From assembly GCA_021850835.1 (NCBI GenBank), contig JAJZKS010000113.1, positions 1 to 6,093 on the forward strand: a stretch of 6,093 bases of DNA, given 5' to 3'. The notes beneath the pieces are model-generated. The model did not search any database and was not told the DNA's origin. It saw only the letters and a program-made list of their open reading frames with translations. The position numbers were made by a program, and so were the translations under genes. This document shows, piece by piece, positions 1 through 5,302 of this stretch; position 1 is the stretch's first letter, and each line of letters begins with the position of its first letter. Source of the stretch: Thermoplasmata archaeon. Its GTDB lineage: Archaea > Thermoplasmatota > Thermoplasmata > Thermoplasmatales > Thermoplasmataceae.

Positions 1-28
1 TCAAGCGGATTGCCGGGTTTCATTCTCT
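1..28 (+). repeat. Left arm of a perfect 28-bp inverted repeat at the window edge (likely fold-back chimera)
   Basis: Bases 1-28 are the exact reverse complement of 134-161, with a 105-base spacer. The arm starts at base 1, so the repeat may continue beyond the edge. The right arm encodes ordinary aldehyde dehydrogenase residues (ERMKPGNPLD). The left arm, in the gene's frame, encodes residues unlike the family. This pattern fits a template-switch or fold-back artefact at a contig end better than a biological palindrome. Confidence 0.85.
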
Positions 29-705
29 TCGGCATATTCCTTCACTCCGGGCAGCTTTGCGAGAGCGGCAGCAGGCTCCTGGTTCATGATGACATAAAGG
101 ACAGGCTGCTCAGCAGGATCAGGTTCTACATGGAGAGAATGAAACCCGGCAATCCGCTTGACATGGAAACAGATATAGGGGCCATCACCACCAGAGAGCA
201 GAGGAGAAAAATAGAGGAACTTTACAACAAGGGCCTGGAGGAGGGCGCAAAGGTATTCTTTTCACACAACCTTGTTGCCAGGGTGCCAGAAGGAGGTTTC
301 TATTTCCCTCCAACAGTGCTTTCTGAGGTCAGCAACAACATGGATATAGCACAGGAGGAGATTTTCGGTCCGGTCCTCACTGTAACCGGCTTCCACTCAG
401 ACGGAGAAGCTGCAGATATTGCCAACAGCTCCAAATATGGATTGGCTGCAGGAATCTGGTCCAATAATACTAACAGGGCAACAGGCCTTGCCAATCTTAT
501 AGACTCTGGAACAGTATGGATTAATGATTACCACATGATATCTGCGGCAGCACCTCGTGGTGGTTACAAGGAAAGCGGCATTGGCAGGGAACTTGGCATT
601 GACGGAATTATGGAATACACCCAGACGAGGCATTTATTCTATGGTTCTGACGAAAACGCCCTCGGGGAAATAGCCAGAGGGCTGGTGGTCGCCAACCAGG
701 ATTGA
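1..705 (+). CDS. Aldehyde dehydrogenase, C-terminal part (5' truncated by window edge)
   Basis: NAD(P)-dependent aldehyde dehydrogenase, oxidising an aldehyde to its acid in the cytoplasm. The substrate cannot be told from this part. Numbering residues from the TTG at base 10, the catalytic cysteine is C17 in SGQLCESGSR. The conserved EEIFGP segment lies at 116-121, and the C-terminal GGYKESGIGRE block, followed by EYTQTR, at 184-206. Family members have about 480-500 residues, so roughly the last 45% is present and the N-terminal cofactor-binding half is missing. The frame is open to base 1, but the codons before about base 28 (SSGLPGFIL) do not resemble the family. Bases 1-28 are an inverted copy of 134-161, so the true gene sequence begins near base 28 (F-G-I-F-L-H-S-G). 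The TTG at base 10 is not a real start. The stop is TGA at 703-705. Family confidence is high; substrate is unknown. Confidence 0.93.
   Translation, partial: SSGLPGFILFGIFLHSGQLCESGSRLLVHDDIKDRLLSRIRFYMERMKPGNPLDMETDIGAITTREQRRKIEELYNKGLEEGAKVFFSHNLVARVPEGGFYFPPTVLSEVSNNMDIAQEEIFGPVLTVTGFHSDGEAADIANSSKYGLAAGIWSNNTNRATGLANLIDSGTVWINDYHMISAAAPRGGYKESGIGRELGIDGIMEYTQTRHLFYGSDENALGEIARGLVVANQD
134..161 (-). repeat. Right arm of the 28-bp inverted repeat, inside aldehyde dehydrogenase
   Basis: This is the probable original copy. It lies in frame within the aldehyde dehydrogenase and encodes part of a normal helix and loop of the protein. Pairing with bases 1-28 is perfect and breaks at base 29 opposite base 133. 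Confidence 0.85.
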
Positions 706-729
706 TAATTCATTCTGGTAGGATTGTTC

Positions 730-743
730 CGAAAAAGCCTTAA
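730..743 (+). promoter_or_regulatory. Possible BRE/TATA promoter of the small membrane protein gene
   Basis: A purine-rich CGAAAA followed by AGCCTTAA lies about 25-38 nt before the ATG at 768. This resembles a BRE plus a weak TATA box placed for a leaderless or very short leader. No Shine-Dalgarno motif lies before the ATG. The TATA match is poor, so this is tentative. Confidence 0.3.
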
Positions 744-767
744 CTCATATTTTCCTTAATCACTTAC

Positions 768-998
768 ATGGAAATATTCAACAATGATTTCTTCGGCAAC
801 ATTATTGTGATGATCATCGGTCTGGTAATCCTGGGAGTTGGAGCCCAATTGTTCATAGCAGGCGCATATGCGTCCACTTTCAACTACATTCTCACAATTA
901 TACTCATGGCAGCGGGCCTTGTGCTCATCGCCTTTGGGCTGAAACTCCTTTTCGATCTCGTGGACCATATTCGTCCCGGCCTCAGGAATAAGCCTTGA
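768..998 (+). CDS. Small hypothetical membrane protein, two transmembrane segments
   Basis: A 76-residue protein of unknown function. Two hydrophobic stretches, about residues 11-33 and 41-65, are separated by a short loop (AGAYASTFNY). A short N-terminus (MEIFNNDFFGN) and a charged C-terminal tail (DLVDHIRPGLRNKP) complete it, so it is probably a helical hairpin in the cytoplasmic membrane. There is no signal peptide cleavage motif and no charged residue inside the segments that would suggest a transporter. The ATG follows a purine-rich, TATA-like stretch at leaderless distance. The gene lies 62 bp after the aldehyde dehydrogenase on the same strand and ends 2 bp before the stop of the convergent membrane protein gene. 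The antisense frame is interrupted at both ends by the real neighbours and has no hydrophobic logic, so this strand is preferred. Confidence 0.72.
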   Translation: MEIFNNDFFGNIIVMIIGLVILGVGAQLFIAGAYASTFNYILTIILMAAGLVLIAFGLKLLFDLVDHIRPGLRNKP

Positions 999-1000
999 AT

Positions 1001-2122
1001 TTAGTGGCCTGTGACGTTAACAGGGCCAGCTGTCTTCTTCATATTTTGCTCTTTTCCAGATCTCATGGTCAAGTACACAGACGCTGACATGAGGAGCATA
1101 ACCAGACCTGTATTTGGATCCGTACCATACCCGCCAAATATCCCAAAATCCTGGCCCACAAACCAGATGATTGCAGTCAGAAAGATACTGGCAAACGAGG
1201 CAGCTCTTGGCTTTATTATCCATGCTACGCCCACTGAGAGAAGGACCAGCGTCAAAAGAAGGTTCCATGCAAAGTTGTAATGTGACAGAATTTCTGCCGC
1301 GTTGAATATGATATAGGAGAGGAAGTTTGGTTGGTATATGAAAGAATATGGGCCGGTTACAGCAGCTATGCTTCCAGATTCCCAATATCCATTTGCAGGC
1401 AATGCCTGCAAGAAAAATGAAATAATGAACAGTGCCACAAAGGTGAACCGGATAATATTCAATTCCCGCGCCGGGCTGATGTTGGCAAAGAGCACAAGCG
1501 ATGAAATGGCATAAAGGAGCGCCGCGCCTGGAAATCCTGTGAGAATGCTCATGCCTAATCCGGGTGATCCCAGGCTTTCCCCAAAAATCCAAATGGCAAT
1601 GGACCAGACAAATGATATGGCGGCGATAGGCGCAACATATCTCCTGGACCTGAGTAAAAGAAGGGCCATGCCCAGGAATATTTGCAAAACAGCCGATAGG
1701 GCATCTACAAGGCTGGCATTTGCCGTCCAAAGCAAGATTATCGGATGTGCCAATGGCTGGAGTGGAGCAGGAAGTGCATTAAGCGCAGGAATCAGGATGA
1801 AAGGGGCAAAGCCGAAAGACATTTCCGGCTGGATCTGGAGTATTCCATCGAAAAGCCAGAGAGAGCCGAACACAATCCTGATGTAATTCCACAGGCTAGA
1901 ATCAACTGGCGGATATCTGCGGTCGTTGAAACGAAGAATGAAGACAATTAGCGTTGAACTGATGAGAAGAAGTGCAGTGTAGAAATAAAATCTGTACACA
2001 ATGGAATAGGGCATATTGTATTCAGCAAAATCTGAGAGGAAAATGTAAGAGAGCGTAATAACAGCAATAACAGATATCGCTGCGGCAACCAGAATTCTCC
2101 TCAGTGGTTTTTCTTCAGACAT
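1001..2122 (-). CDS. Multi-pass integral membrane protein with internal duplication, function unknown
   Basis: A 373-residue, strongly hydrophobic protein with about 8-10 predicted membrane helices (for example near 8-29, 41-64, 140-158, 163-181, 196-213, 224-241, 285-303 and 338-352). Two halves look related. In the first, a helix ends in IWIFGESLG (177-185) and is followed by LTGFPGAALLYA. In the second, a helix ends in IWFVGQDFG (319-327) and is followed by GTDPNTGLVMLL. Each is preceded by a paired-helix block with an arginine- or lysine-containing loop. The LWLFDGILQIQPEM motif (89-101) together with the WxxGExxG and WxxGQxxG motifs recalls an uncharacterised family I know from actinobacteria. 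That comparison is from memory. The start is ATG followed by MSEEKPLRR, placing basic residues before helix 1. The C-terminal tail (RSGKEQNMKK) is soluble and charged. A transport or electron-transfer role cannot be assigned. Confidence 0.88.
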   Translation of the reverse strand: MSEEKPLRRILVAAAISVIAVITLSYIFLSDFAEYNMPYSIVYRFYFYTALLLISSTLIVFILRFNDRRYPPVDSSLWNYIRIVFGSLWLFDGILQIQPEMSFGFAPFILIPALNALPAPLQPLAHPIILLWTANASLVDALSAVLQIFLGMALLLLRSRRYVAPIAAISFVWSIAIWIFGESLGSPGLGMSILTGFPGAALLYAISSLVLFANISPARELNIIRFTFVALFIISFFLQALPANGYWESGSIAAVTGPYSFIYQPNFLSYIIFNAAEILSHYNFAWNLLLTLVLLSVGVAWIIKPRAASFASIFLTAIIWFVGQDFGIFGGYGTDPNTGLVMLLMSASVYLTMRSGKEQNMKKTAGPVNVTGH

Positions 2123-2154
2123 CTCGAGAAAATGCCTCTGTTTGTTATGTCATC

Positions 2155-2177
2155 CTGACCTTATATCTTAGGGTCAG
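2155..2177. repeat. Inverted repeat flanking the TATA-like box (candidate operator)
   Basis: CTGACC at 2155-2160 and GGTCAG at 2172-2177 form perfect 6-bp arms around an 11-bp spacer that contains the TATA-like box of the membrane protein gene. A dimeric regulator bound here would block TBP. Arms this short can occur by chance in a window of this size, so only the position makes it interesting. Confidence 0.25.
2159..2171 (-). promoter_or_regulatory. TATA-like box of the membrane protein gene
   Basis: On the minus strand the sequence reads CTAAGATATAAGG, centred about 43 nt before the ATG at 2122. Transcription would start about 20 nt upstream of the ATG, giving a short leader. A weak GAGG lies about 13 nt before the ATG, so initiation may be by a short leader with a poor ribosome-binding site. 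Confidence 0.4.
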
Positions 2178-2206
2178 TTAGAGTTGTGATTAAATCGTAG
2201 AAATAA

Positions 2207-2335
2207 TTAGTAACCGAGGCAGCACTGCATCTCCAGAATGCATCCGCAACGGGGGCACATGCTGGTGTACCTGTATGTCCTGCACTCATCACAATCACAC
2301 CCTTTTTCCATGCAGTCTGCGCACATGATTTTCAT
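2207..2335 (-). CDS. Cysteine-rich miniprotein, 42 residues, probable metal-binding
   Basis: A short gene with ATG at 2333-2335 and TAA at 2207-2209. The product has ten cysteines in 42 residues (positions 5, 8, 13, 15, 18, 27, 30, 32, 38, 39), spaced as CADC, CDCDEC, CPRCGC and CC. Closely spaced pairs of this kind are typical of zinc-ribbon or zinc-knuckle folds and other metal-thiolate sites, so it probably binds one or two zinc ions. The chain is otherwise hydrophilic with no signal peptide. A TATA-like CTTATTTA (minus strand, 2361-2368) sits about 26-33 nt before the ATG, which fits a leaderless mRNA. An in-frame TAG at 2354-2356 rules out a longer N-terminus with an ATG start. It could be a nucleic-acid-binding or metal-storage protein. 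The family was not recognised. Confidence 0.72.
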   Translation of the reverse strand: MKIMCADCMEKGCDCDECRTYRYTSMCPRCGCILEMQCCLGY

Positions 2336-2360
2336 GAAGTTATGCCCACGGCACTATTAG

Positions 2361-2368
2361 TAAATAAG
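2361..2368 (-). promoter_or_regulatory. TATA-like box of the cysteine-rich miniprotein gene
   Basis: CTTATTTA on the minus strand, 26-33 nt upstream of the ATG at 2335. This spacing predicts transcription starting within a few bases of the start codon, as in other genes of this window. Confidence 0.4.
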
Positions 2369-2371
2369 TTA

Positions 2372-2397
2372 GCAGTTCCTGCAACATTGGGAGCTGC
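2372..2397. repeat. Imperfect inverted repeat (hairpin or operator) between Gfo/Idh and miniprotein genes
   Basis: GCAGTTCC (2372-2379) and GGAGCTGC (2390-2397) form 8-bp arms with one non-Watson-Crick position and an 8-base loop. It lies 19 bp after the Gfo/Idh stop and just upstream of the miniprotein TATA-like box. On the minus strand it is followed by a T-containing stretch (TAACTTATTTAC). It could help end transcription of the upstream gene or act as an operator for the downstream gene. Confidence 0.3.
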
Positions 2398-2415
2398 ACA
2401 TGAGTTTAACAGTGT

Positions 2416-3390
2416 TCACAGTTTGAATGCACTGCAATCCCTGTCGGCTTCAAAGGCAAGATTGACGAGCCTGACAACCTCTGCGCCATCTTTTGCACTC
2501 GCAATGTGGCTTTCCTTTCCCTGCACCAGGTCTACGAATCCCTTTATCTCCTCCCGGTAAACATTGACTCCCCTGAAATCCTTGAGTTTCCTTCCGTCCC
2601 TGAGTAGCGATGATTCCACTGAAGTCGAGAATACCCCGGTTGCGACAATCGTCCCCTCTGTACCATAAATTGTGAGATTGTTCATTGGGCTCTTCATCTC
2701 CCTGGAGGCAACAATATCCACGATTGTTGGGCCATACTGGAGGGTTACATGCTCAGTGTATTCTATCACTTTGCCGGGCGGATTCCTGAATGATGAAAGG
2801 CGGTCCGGATACTTTCCAAGAATGTAATTGATTGTATCCATGACATGGACACCGGTCCCCATGACAGCGCCTCCGCCCACTTTATCGTCTTCTCTCCACC
2901 ATTTGTTGTCGGGATCGTCGTAGCTTCTTGCAGAAAGTGATGCCCACATCCCTGTAATGTAAGAAACTTCACCCAGCTCCCCGCTCTGTATTATCCTTCG
3001 GGCTTCCCTGATGGCAGGATGAAACCTCATGTGAAATCCAATTGCCAGTTTCAAATTCTTAATTCCAGCCAGTTTCACTAGTTCCTCTGCCTCTTCTGTC
3101 TTAAGGGTCATCTGCTTCTCAAGGAGGACATGTTTTCCTTTCTGCAGAGCCAATTTCGCCTGATCGTAATGCAGGAAATTTGGTGAAGCGATGTACACAG
3201 CTTCAAATTCCCCGTTATCGAAGAAGGTTCCAAGGTCGTCAAACGGCTTGGCATTGTACTTCATTCCTTCCTTCCTGGCCTTGTCGATGTTCCTACTGTA
3301 AACCGCTGAAATGGTCTGTCCTGCTTCTCTGAATACGGGCATGACCCTGTTTATGGCATGATTACCCAATCCTGCAACTCCAAAATTCAT
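2416..3390 (-). CDS. Gfo/Idh/MocA-family oxidoreductase
   Basis: A cytoplasmic NAD(P)-dependent dehydrogenase or oxidoreductase, usually acting on sugars, inositols or their derivatives. The substrate is unknown. The N-terminal Rossmann fold starts with FGVAGLGNHA. The family's EKP signature reads EKQ, with the conserved lysine retained, at about residues 91-93 counted from the ATG at 3388-3390. The C-terminal domain has GGGAVMGTGVHVMD, where the family usually has GGGxxxDxGxHxxD. The first Asp is replaced by Gly, while the His (about residue 182) and the last Asp remain. The length of 324 residues is normal. An in-frame TTG two codons upstream (3394-3396) could extend the protein by Met-Ala. 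The ATG is preferred because a TATA-like TTTATTAA lies 30 nt before it. The gene diverges from the CBS gene across 96 bp. A sugar or polyol dehydrogenase is likeliest, but both changes could alter chemistry or substrate. Confidence 0.93.
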   Translation of the reverse strand: MNFGVAGLGNHAINRVMPVFREAGQTISAVYSRNIDKARKEGMKYNAKPFDDLGTFFDNGEFEAVYIASPNFLHYDQAKLALQKGKHVLLEKQMTLKTEEAEELVKLAGIKNLKLAIGFHMRFHPAIREARRIIQSGELGEVSYITGMWASLSARSYDDPDNKWWREDDKVGGGAVMGTGVHVMDTINYILGKYPDRLSSFRNPPGKVIEYTEHVTLQYGPTIVDIVASREMKSPMNNLTIYGTEGTIVATGVFSTSVESSLLRDGRKLKDFRGVNVYREEIKGFVDLVQGKESHIASAKDGAEVVRLVNLAFEADRDCSAFKL

Positions 3391-3413
3391 GGCCAAAACA
3401 GTGTTTCAGGCAT

Positions 3414-3424
3414 TAATAAATTTA
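3414..3424 (-). promoter_or_regulatory. TATA box of the Gfo/Idh gene
   Basis: The minus strand reads TAAATTTATTA, and the TTTATTA core begins 30 nt before the ATG at 3390. This is the best TATA match in the window and supports a leaderless transcript starting at or near that ATG. Confidence 0.55.
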
Positions 3425-3448
3425 GTGCTTGCAAATGAGAGGAACAGC

Positions 3449-3460
3449 CCTTTTATGCTA
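3449..3460 (+). promoter_or_regulatory. TATA-like box of the CBS-domain gene
   Basis: CCTTTTATGCTA lies about 27-38 nt before the ATG at 3487, in the intergenic region shared with the divergent Gfo/Idh gene. The predicted leader is roughly 5-10 nt without a clear Shine-Dalgarno motif. Confidence 0.4.
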
Positions 3461-3486
3461 GGACTGCATATTTTGATGGGTTCCAT

Positions 3487-4617
3487 ATGTTAGTTAAAGA
3501 TATTATGACAAGGGAGCCAGTTATTATTGATGTGCGCGAGGCAACTATTTCTGAGGCTATGGAAAAGATGAGGGGTGTCGATGTGCATCAGGTGCCTGCG
3601 TTAAACGGGCACAAGTATGTTGGCATGCTGAACTACAGGGAAATCATGAGGAGAAGAAGCCTTCAGCTTTCTTCTAAGGCTCAGAATTATGTCATCAGCA
3701 CACCGGAACTGACACCTGATACTGAATTGGAGGAGGTTATCCGGCTCTTAGTGGATACAGGGCTATCTGCGTTCCCTGTCCTTGAGAAGAAGAAACTGAC
3801 GGGAATTGTTTCCAGGAGCGATATAATCCGCAACCTTGAAGAGGTCCTGGGGAGCAGGGTGCTCAGGAACAGGCAGATCATGTCAACTGAGCCCGTTTTC
3901 GTATATGAGGGCGACAGCGTTGACGAAGCTGCGGTGAAGATGAGGGGCCTTGACGAAACGGAAATCCCGGTACTGGATTCTGCAGAGAAACTCTCTGGAA
4001 TCCTCAGGCTGGATGACATAGCTGCTGACACATTCAAGAGGCATAAGGAAAAAATACACGGAAGGGAAGGTGGAGCAGGAGACAGGACAGGGGAGAAGAT
4101 CAAGGTGGTCATCAAGAGCGCCTCCCTGATGGACAATGCCCAGTGGGTTTTGCCTGAAGACAACATCACAAAGGCTGCCAAAATGATGAGTGAACACAGG
4201 CTGCACATTGTGCCCGTAGTGGACCAGGACATGCATCTTCAGGGGATTGTCGGAGTATCTGACATTATTGATGCACTAGACCAGAGGGAGAAGGAAGGTA
4301 TTCTCATTTCAGTATCTGGAGTGGAGCCAGACGAGCAGGACATATACGACATAACATATAGCATGGCAAGCAAGTTTCTCCTGAGGTTTTCAAGAATTAC
4401 AGGCATCAAGCATGGAAAATTCAACATACACGTGGCAAAGTACAGCTCTGAGGGCAAGGTGAAGTATTCCATAAGGACAAAGATTATTGCCGAGCCGCTA
4501 ACAATGAGCGTGGACTATTTCCACTGGAACTACGGCAAGGGGCTTTCCTCCATTTTCGACGCATATGAGGAGAGATTGCAGAAGTGGAAAACAAAAAATT
4601 CCCACCAGCTTGCCTGA
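3487..4617 (+). CDS. Four-CBS-domain protein with C-terminal domain resembling ribosome hibernation factor (HPF/RaiA)
   Basis: A 376-residue, probably cytoplasmic regulatory protein. Four CBS motifs lie at about 1-57 (starts MLVKDIMT), 67-119, 128-182 and 206-264, with a charged linker at 183-205. CBS pairs usually bind AMP, ATP or related adenosyl ligands. The ribose-contacting signature GhxSxxD is complete only in CBS2 (GIVSRSD, 106-112). CBS3 and CBS4 keep the Asp but not the Ser/Thr, and CBS1 ends in Glu. Residues 271-376 are not CBS. They read as strand (ILISVSGVEP), helix (DIYDITYSMASKFLLRF), basic strand (KFNIHVAKYS), strand (KVKYSIRTKII) and a final helix (GLSSIFDAYEERLQKWK). That order matches HPF/RaiA ribosome-inactivating proteins, which end in a similar AIDxAxxxLxxQLxK helix. 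The domain assignment is inferred by eye. The role suggested is adenylate-responsive ribosome silencing. The gene converges with the phosphatase gene 42 bp downstream. Confidence 0.9.
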   Translation: MLVKDIMTREPVIIDVREATISEAMEKMRGVDVHQVPALNGHKYVGMLNYREIMRRRSLQLSSKAQNYVISTPELTPDTELEEVIRLLVDTGLSAFPVLEKKKLTGIVSRSDIIRNLEEVLGSRVLRNRQIMSTEPVFVYEGDSVDEAAVKMRGLDETEIPVLDSAEKLSGILRLDDIAADTFKRHKEKIHGREGGAGDRTGEKIKVVIKSASLMDNAQWVLPEDNITKAAKMMSEHRLHIVPVVDQDMHLQGIVGVSDIIDALDQREKEGILISVSGVEPDEQDIYDITYSMASKFLLRFSRITGIKHGKFNIHVAKYSSEGKVKYSIRTKIIAEPLTMSVDYFHWNYGKGLSSIFDAYEERLQKWKTKNSHQLA

Positions 4618-4659
4618 TATCTCTTAAGGAAGAAAGGAGATTTTCCAAACTCCCTCTTT
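4618..4659. terminator. Short convergent spacer with T-rich tracts, possible terminator
   Basis: This 42-bp spacer separates the CBS and phosphatase stop codons. On the plus strand it has a weak 4-bp stem (GGAG 4636-4639 with CTCC 4650-4653) followed by CTCTTTT. Archaeal termination depends mostly on T-runs, and TTTT occurs twice near here. No strong hairpin is visible. Confidence 0.3.
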
Positions 4660-5250
4660 TCAATCTATTTCCCAACTATTTTCTTTCACCTTAAGCCGGA
4701 TATACTGCCCATTGCTGTATTCAGGCATCCCGAACCCCTCATGAGTAAGTGTGTACGAAATGGCACGCATTACACCGCCATGGGCCACCACAAGGATCTT
4801 TCCATGCTCTTTTGCAACAGCAGCATCCTCAAGAAAACTCCAGACTCTCTTTGTGAAGCTTTCCCATGGTTCCACATCAGGGCCATTCTCTATACTCAAT
4901 TCATCGGTCTCTAGAATGCGTGCCTGTTCATCCGGCATTCCAAGGAACCTGGCAACTTCAACAGACTTCCATCCTTCAAATTTTCCGAGTCCTCTCTCCC
5001 TTAACCTGCTGTCTGTTGTAACATTTCCTGTTTGCACAATTTCAGAAACAATTCTTGCAGTGGTAAGTGCCCTCTGCAGGTCGCTCGAATAAATCCTTCC
5101 GATTCCTTCTCCTGTTAGGGACATACCCAGTTGCCTGGCTTGATTCAGGCCGGTTTCATTTAGTGGGATGTCAGAGGAGCCCTGCCATTTTCTCAACCTG
5201 TTCCATTGTGTCTCCCCGTGCCGGGCAACTAGTATTTCCTTTGTGCTCAT
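4660..5250 (-). CDS. Histidine phosphatase family protein (phosphoglycerate mutase-like)
   Basis: A cytoplasmic phosphatase or mutase of the branch-1 histidine phosphatase superfamily. It acts through a phosphohistidine intermediate. The 196-residue product carries the RHGET motif at 10-14 (nucleophile H11), R60 in SSDLQRA, the likely proton donor E85 in LRERGLGKFEG, and the second catalytic histidine H157 in VVAHGGVMRA. All core residues are present, so it should be active. Length and short insertions fit small phosphatases of the CobC/PhoE or cofactor-dependent phosphoglycerate mutase-like type, but the substrate cannot be read from sequence. The start is the ATG at 5248-5250 (MSTKEILVARHGET). 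The longer frame back to 5331 would overlap the upstream gene and add residues the family lacks. TATA-like AATATTA at 5273-5279 lies 23-29 nt before the ATG and fits leaderless expression. Confidence 0.93.
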   Translation of the reverse strand: MSTKEILVARHGETQWNRLRKWQGSSDIPLNETGLNQARQLGMSLTGEGIGRIYSSDLQRALTTARIVSEIVQTGNVTTDSRLRERGLGKFEGWKSVEVARFLGMPDEQARILETDELSIENGPDVEPWESFTKRVWSFLEDAAVAKEHGKILVVAHGGVMRAISYTLTHEGFGMPEYSNGQYIRLKVKENSWEID

Positions 5251-5272
5251 TCGAAAGTCCAATGCATGGGGC

Positions 5273-5290
5273 AATATTACCTTAATTTTA
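5273..5290 (-). promoter_or_regulatory. AT-rich promoter of the histidine phosphatase gene
   Basis: The minus strand reads TAAAATTAAGGTAATATT. TAATATT begins 29 nt before the ATG at 5250. The AAAATTAA just upstream could act as BRE or as an alternative TATA box. The box lies in the 52-bp gap after the stop of the secreted-protein gene, so the phosphatase can be transcribed on its own. Confidence 0.45.
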
Positions 5291-5302
5291 TTCCTGCACA
5301 GT

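Noticed and set aside
10..12. TTG as start of the aldehyde dehydrogenase
   Set aside because: It lies in the inverted-repeat artefact, and the protein from there lacks the N-terminal half of the family.
756..968. Antisense 70-residue frame over the small membrane protein gene
   Set aside because: The plus strand gives a coherent two-helix membrane protein with a fitting start. The antisense product is a low-logic polar chain and overlaps fully.
1017..1730. Long 237-residue minus-strand frame inside the membrane protein gene
   Set aside because: It is a +1/-1 shadow of the 1001-2122 gene. The main frame has regular membrane helices and recognisable motifs, while the shadow has scattered Cys, His and Pro.
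2342..2560. 72-residue plus-strand frame running into the Gfo/Idh gene
   Set aside because: Most of it is antisense to the well-supported oxidoreductase C-terminus. It shows no recognisable motif.
3687..4232. Long antisense frames (181 and 117 residues) over the CBS gene
   Set aside because: They are shadows of a gene whose sense frame has four clear CBS motifs. The Ser-rich antisense composition is typical of such shadows.
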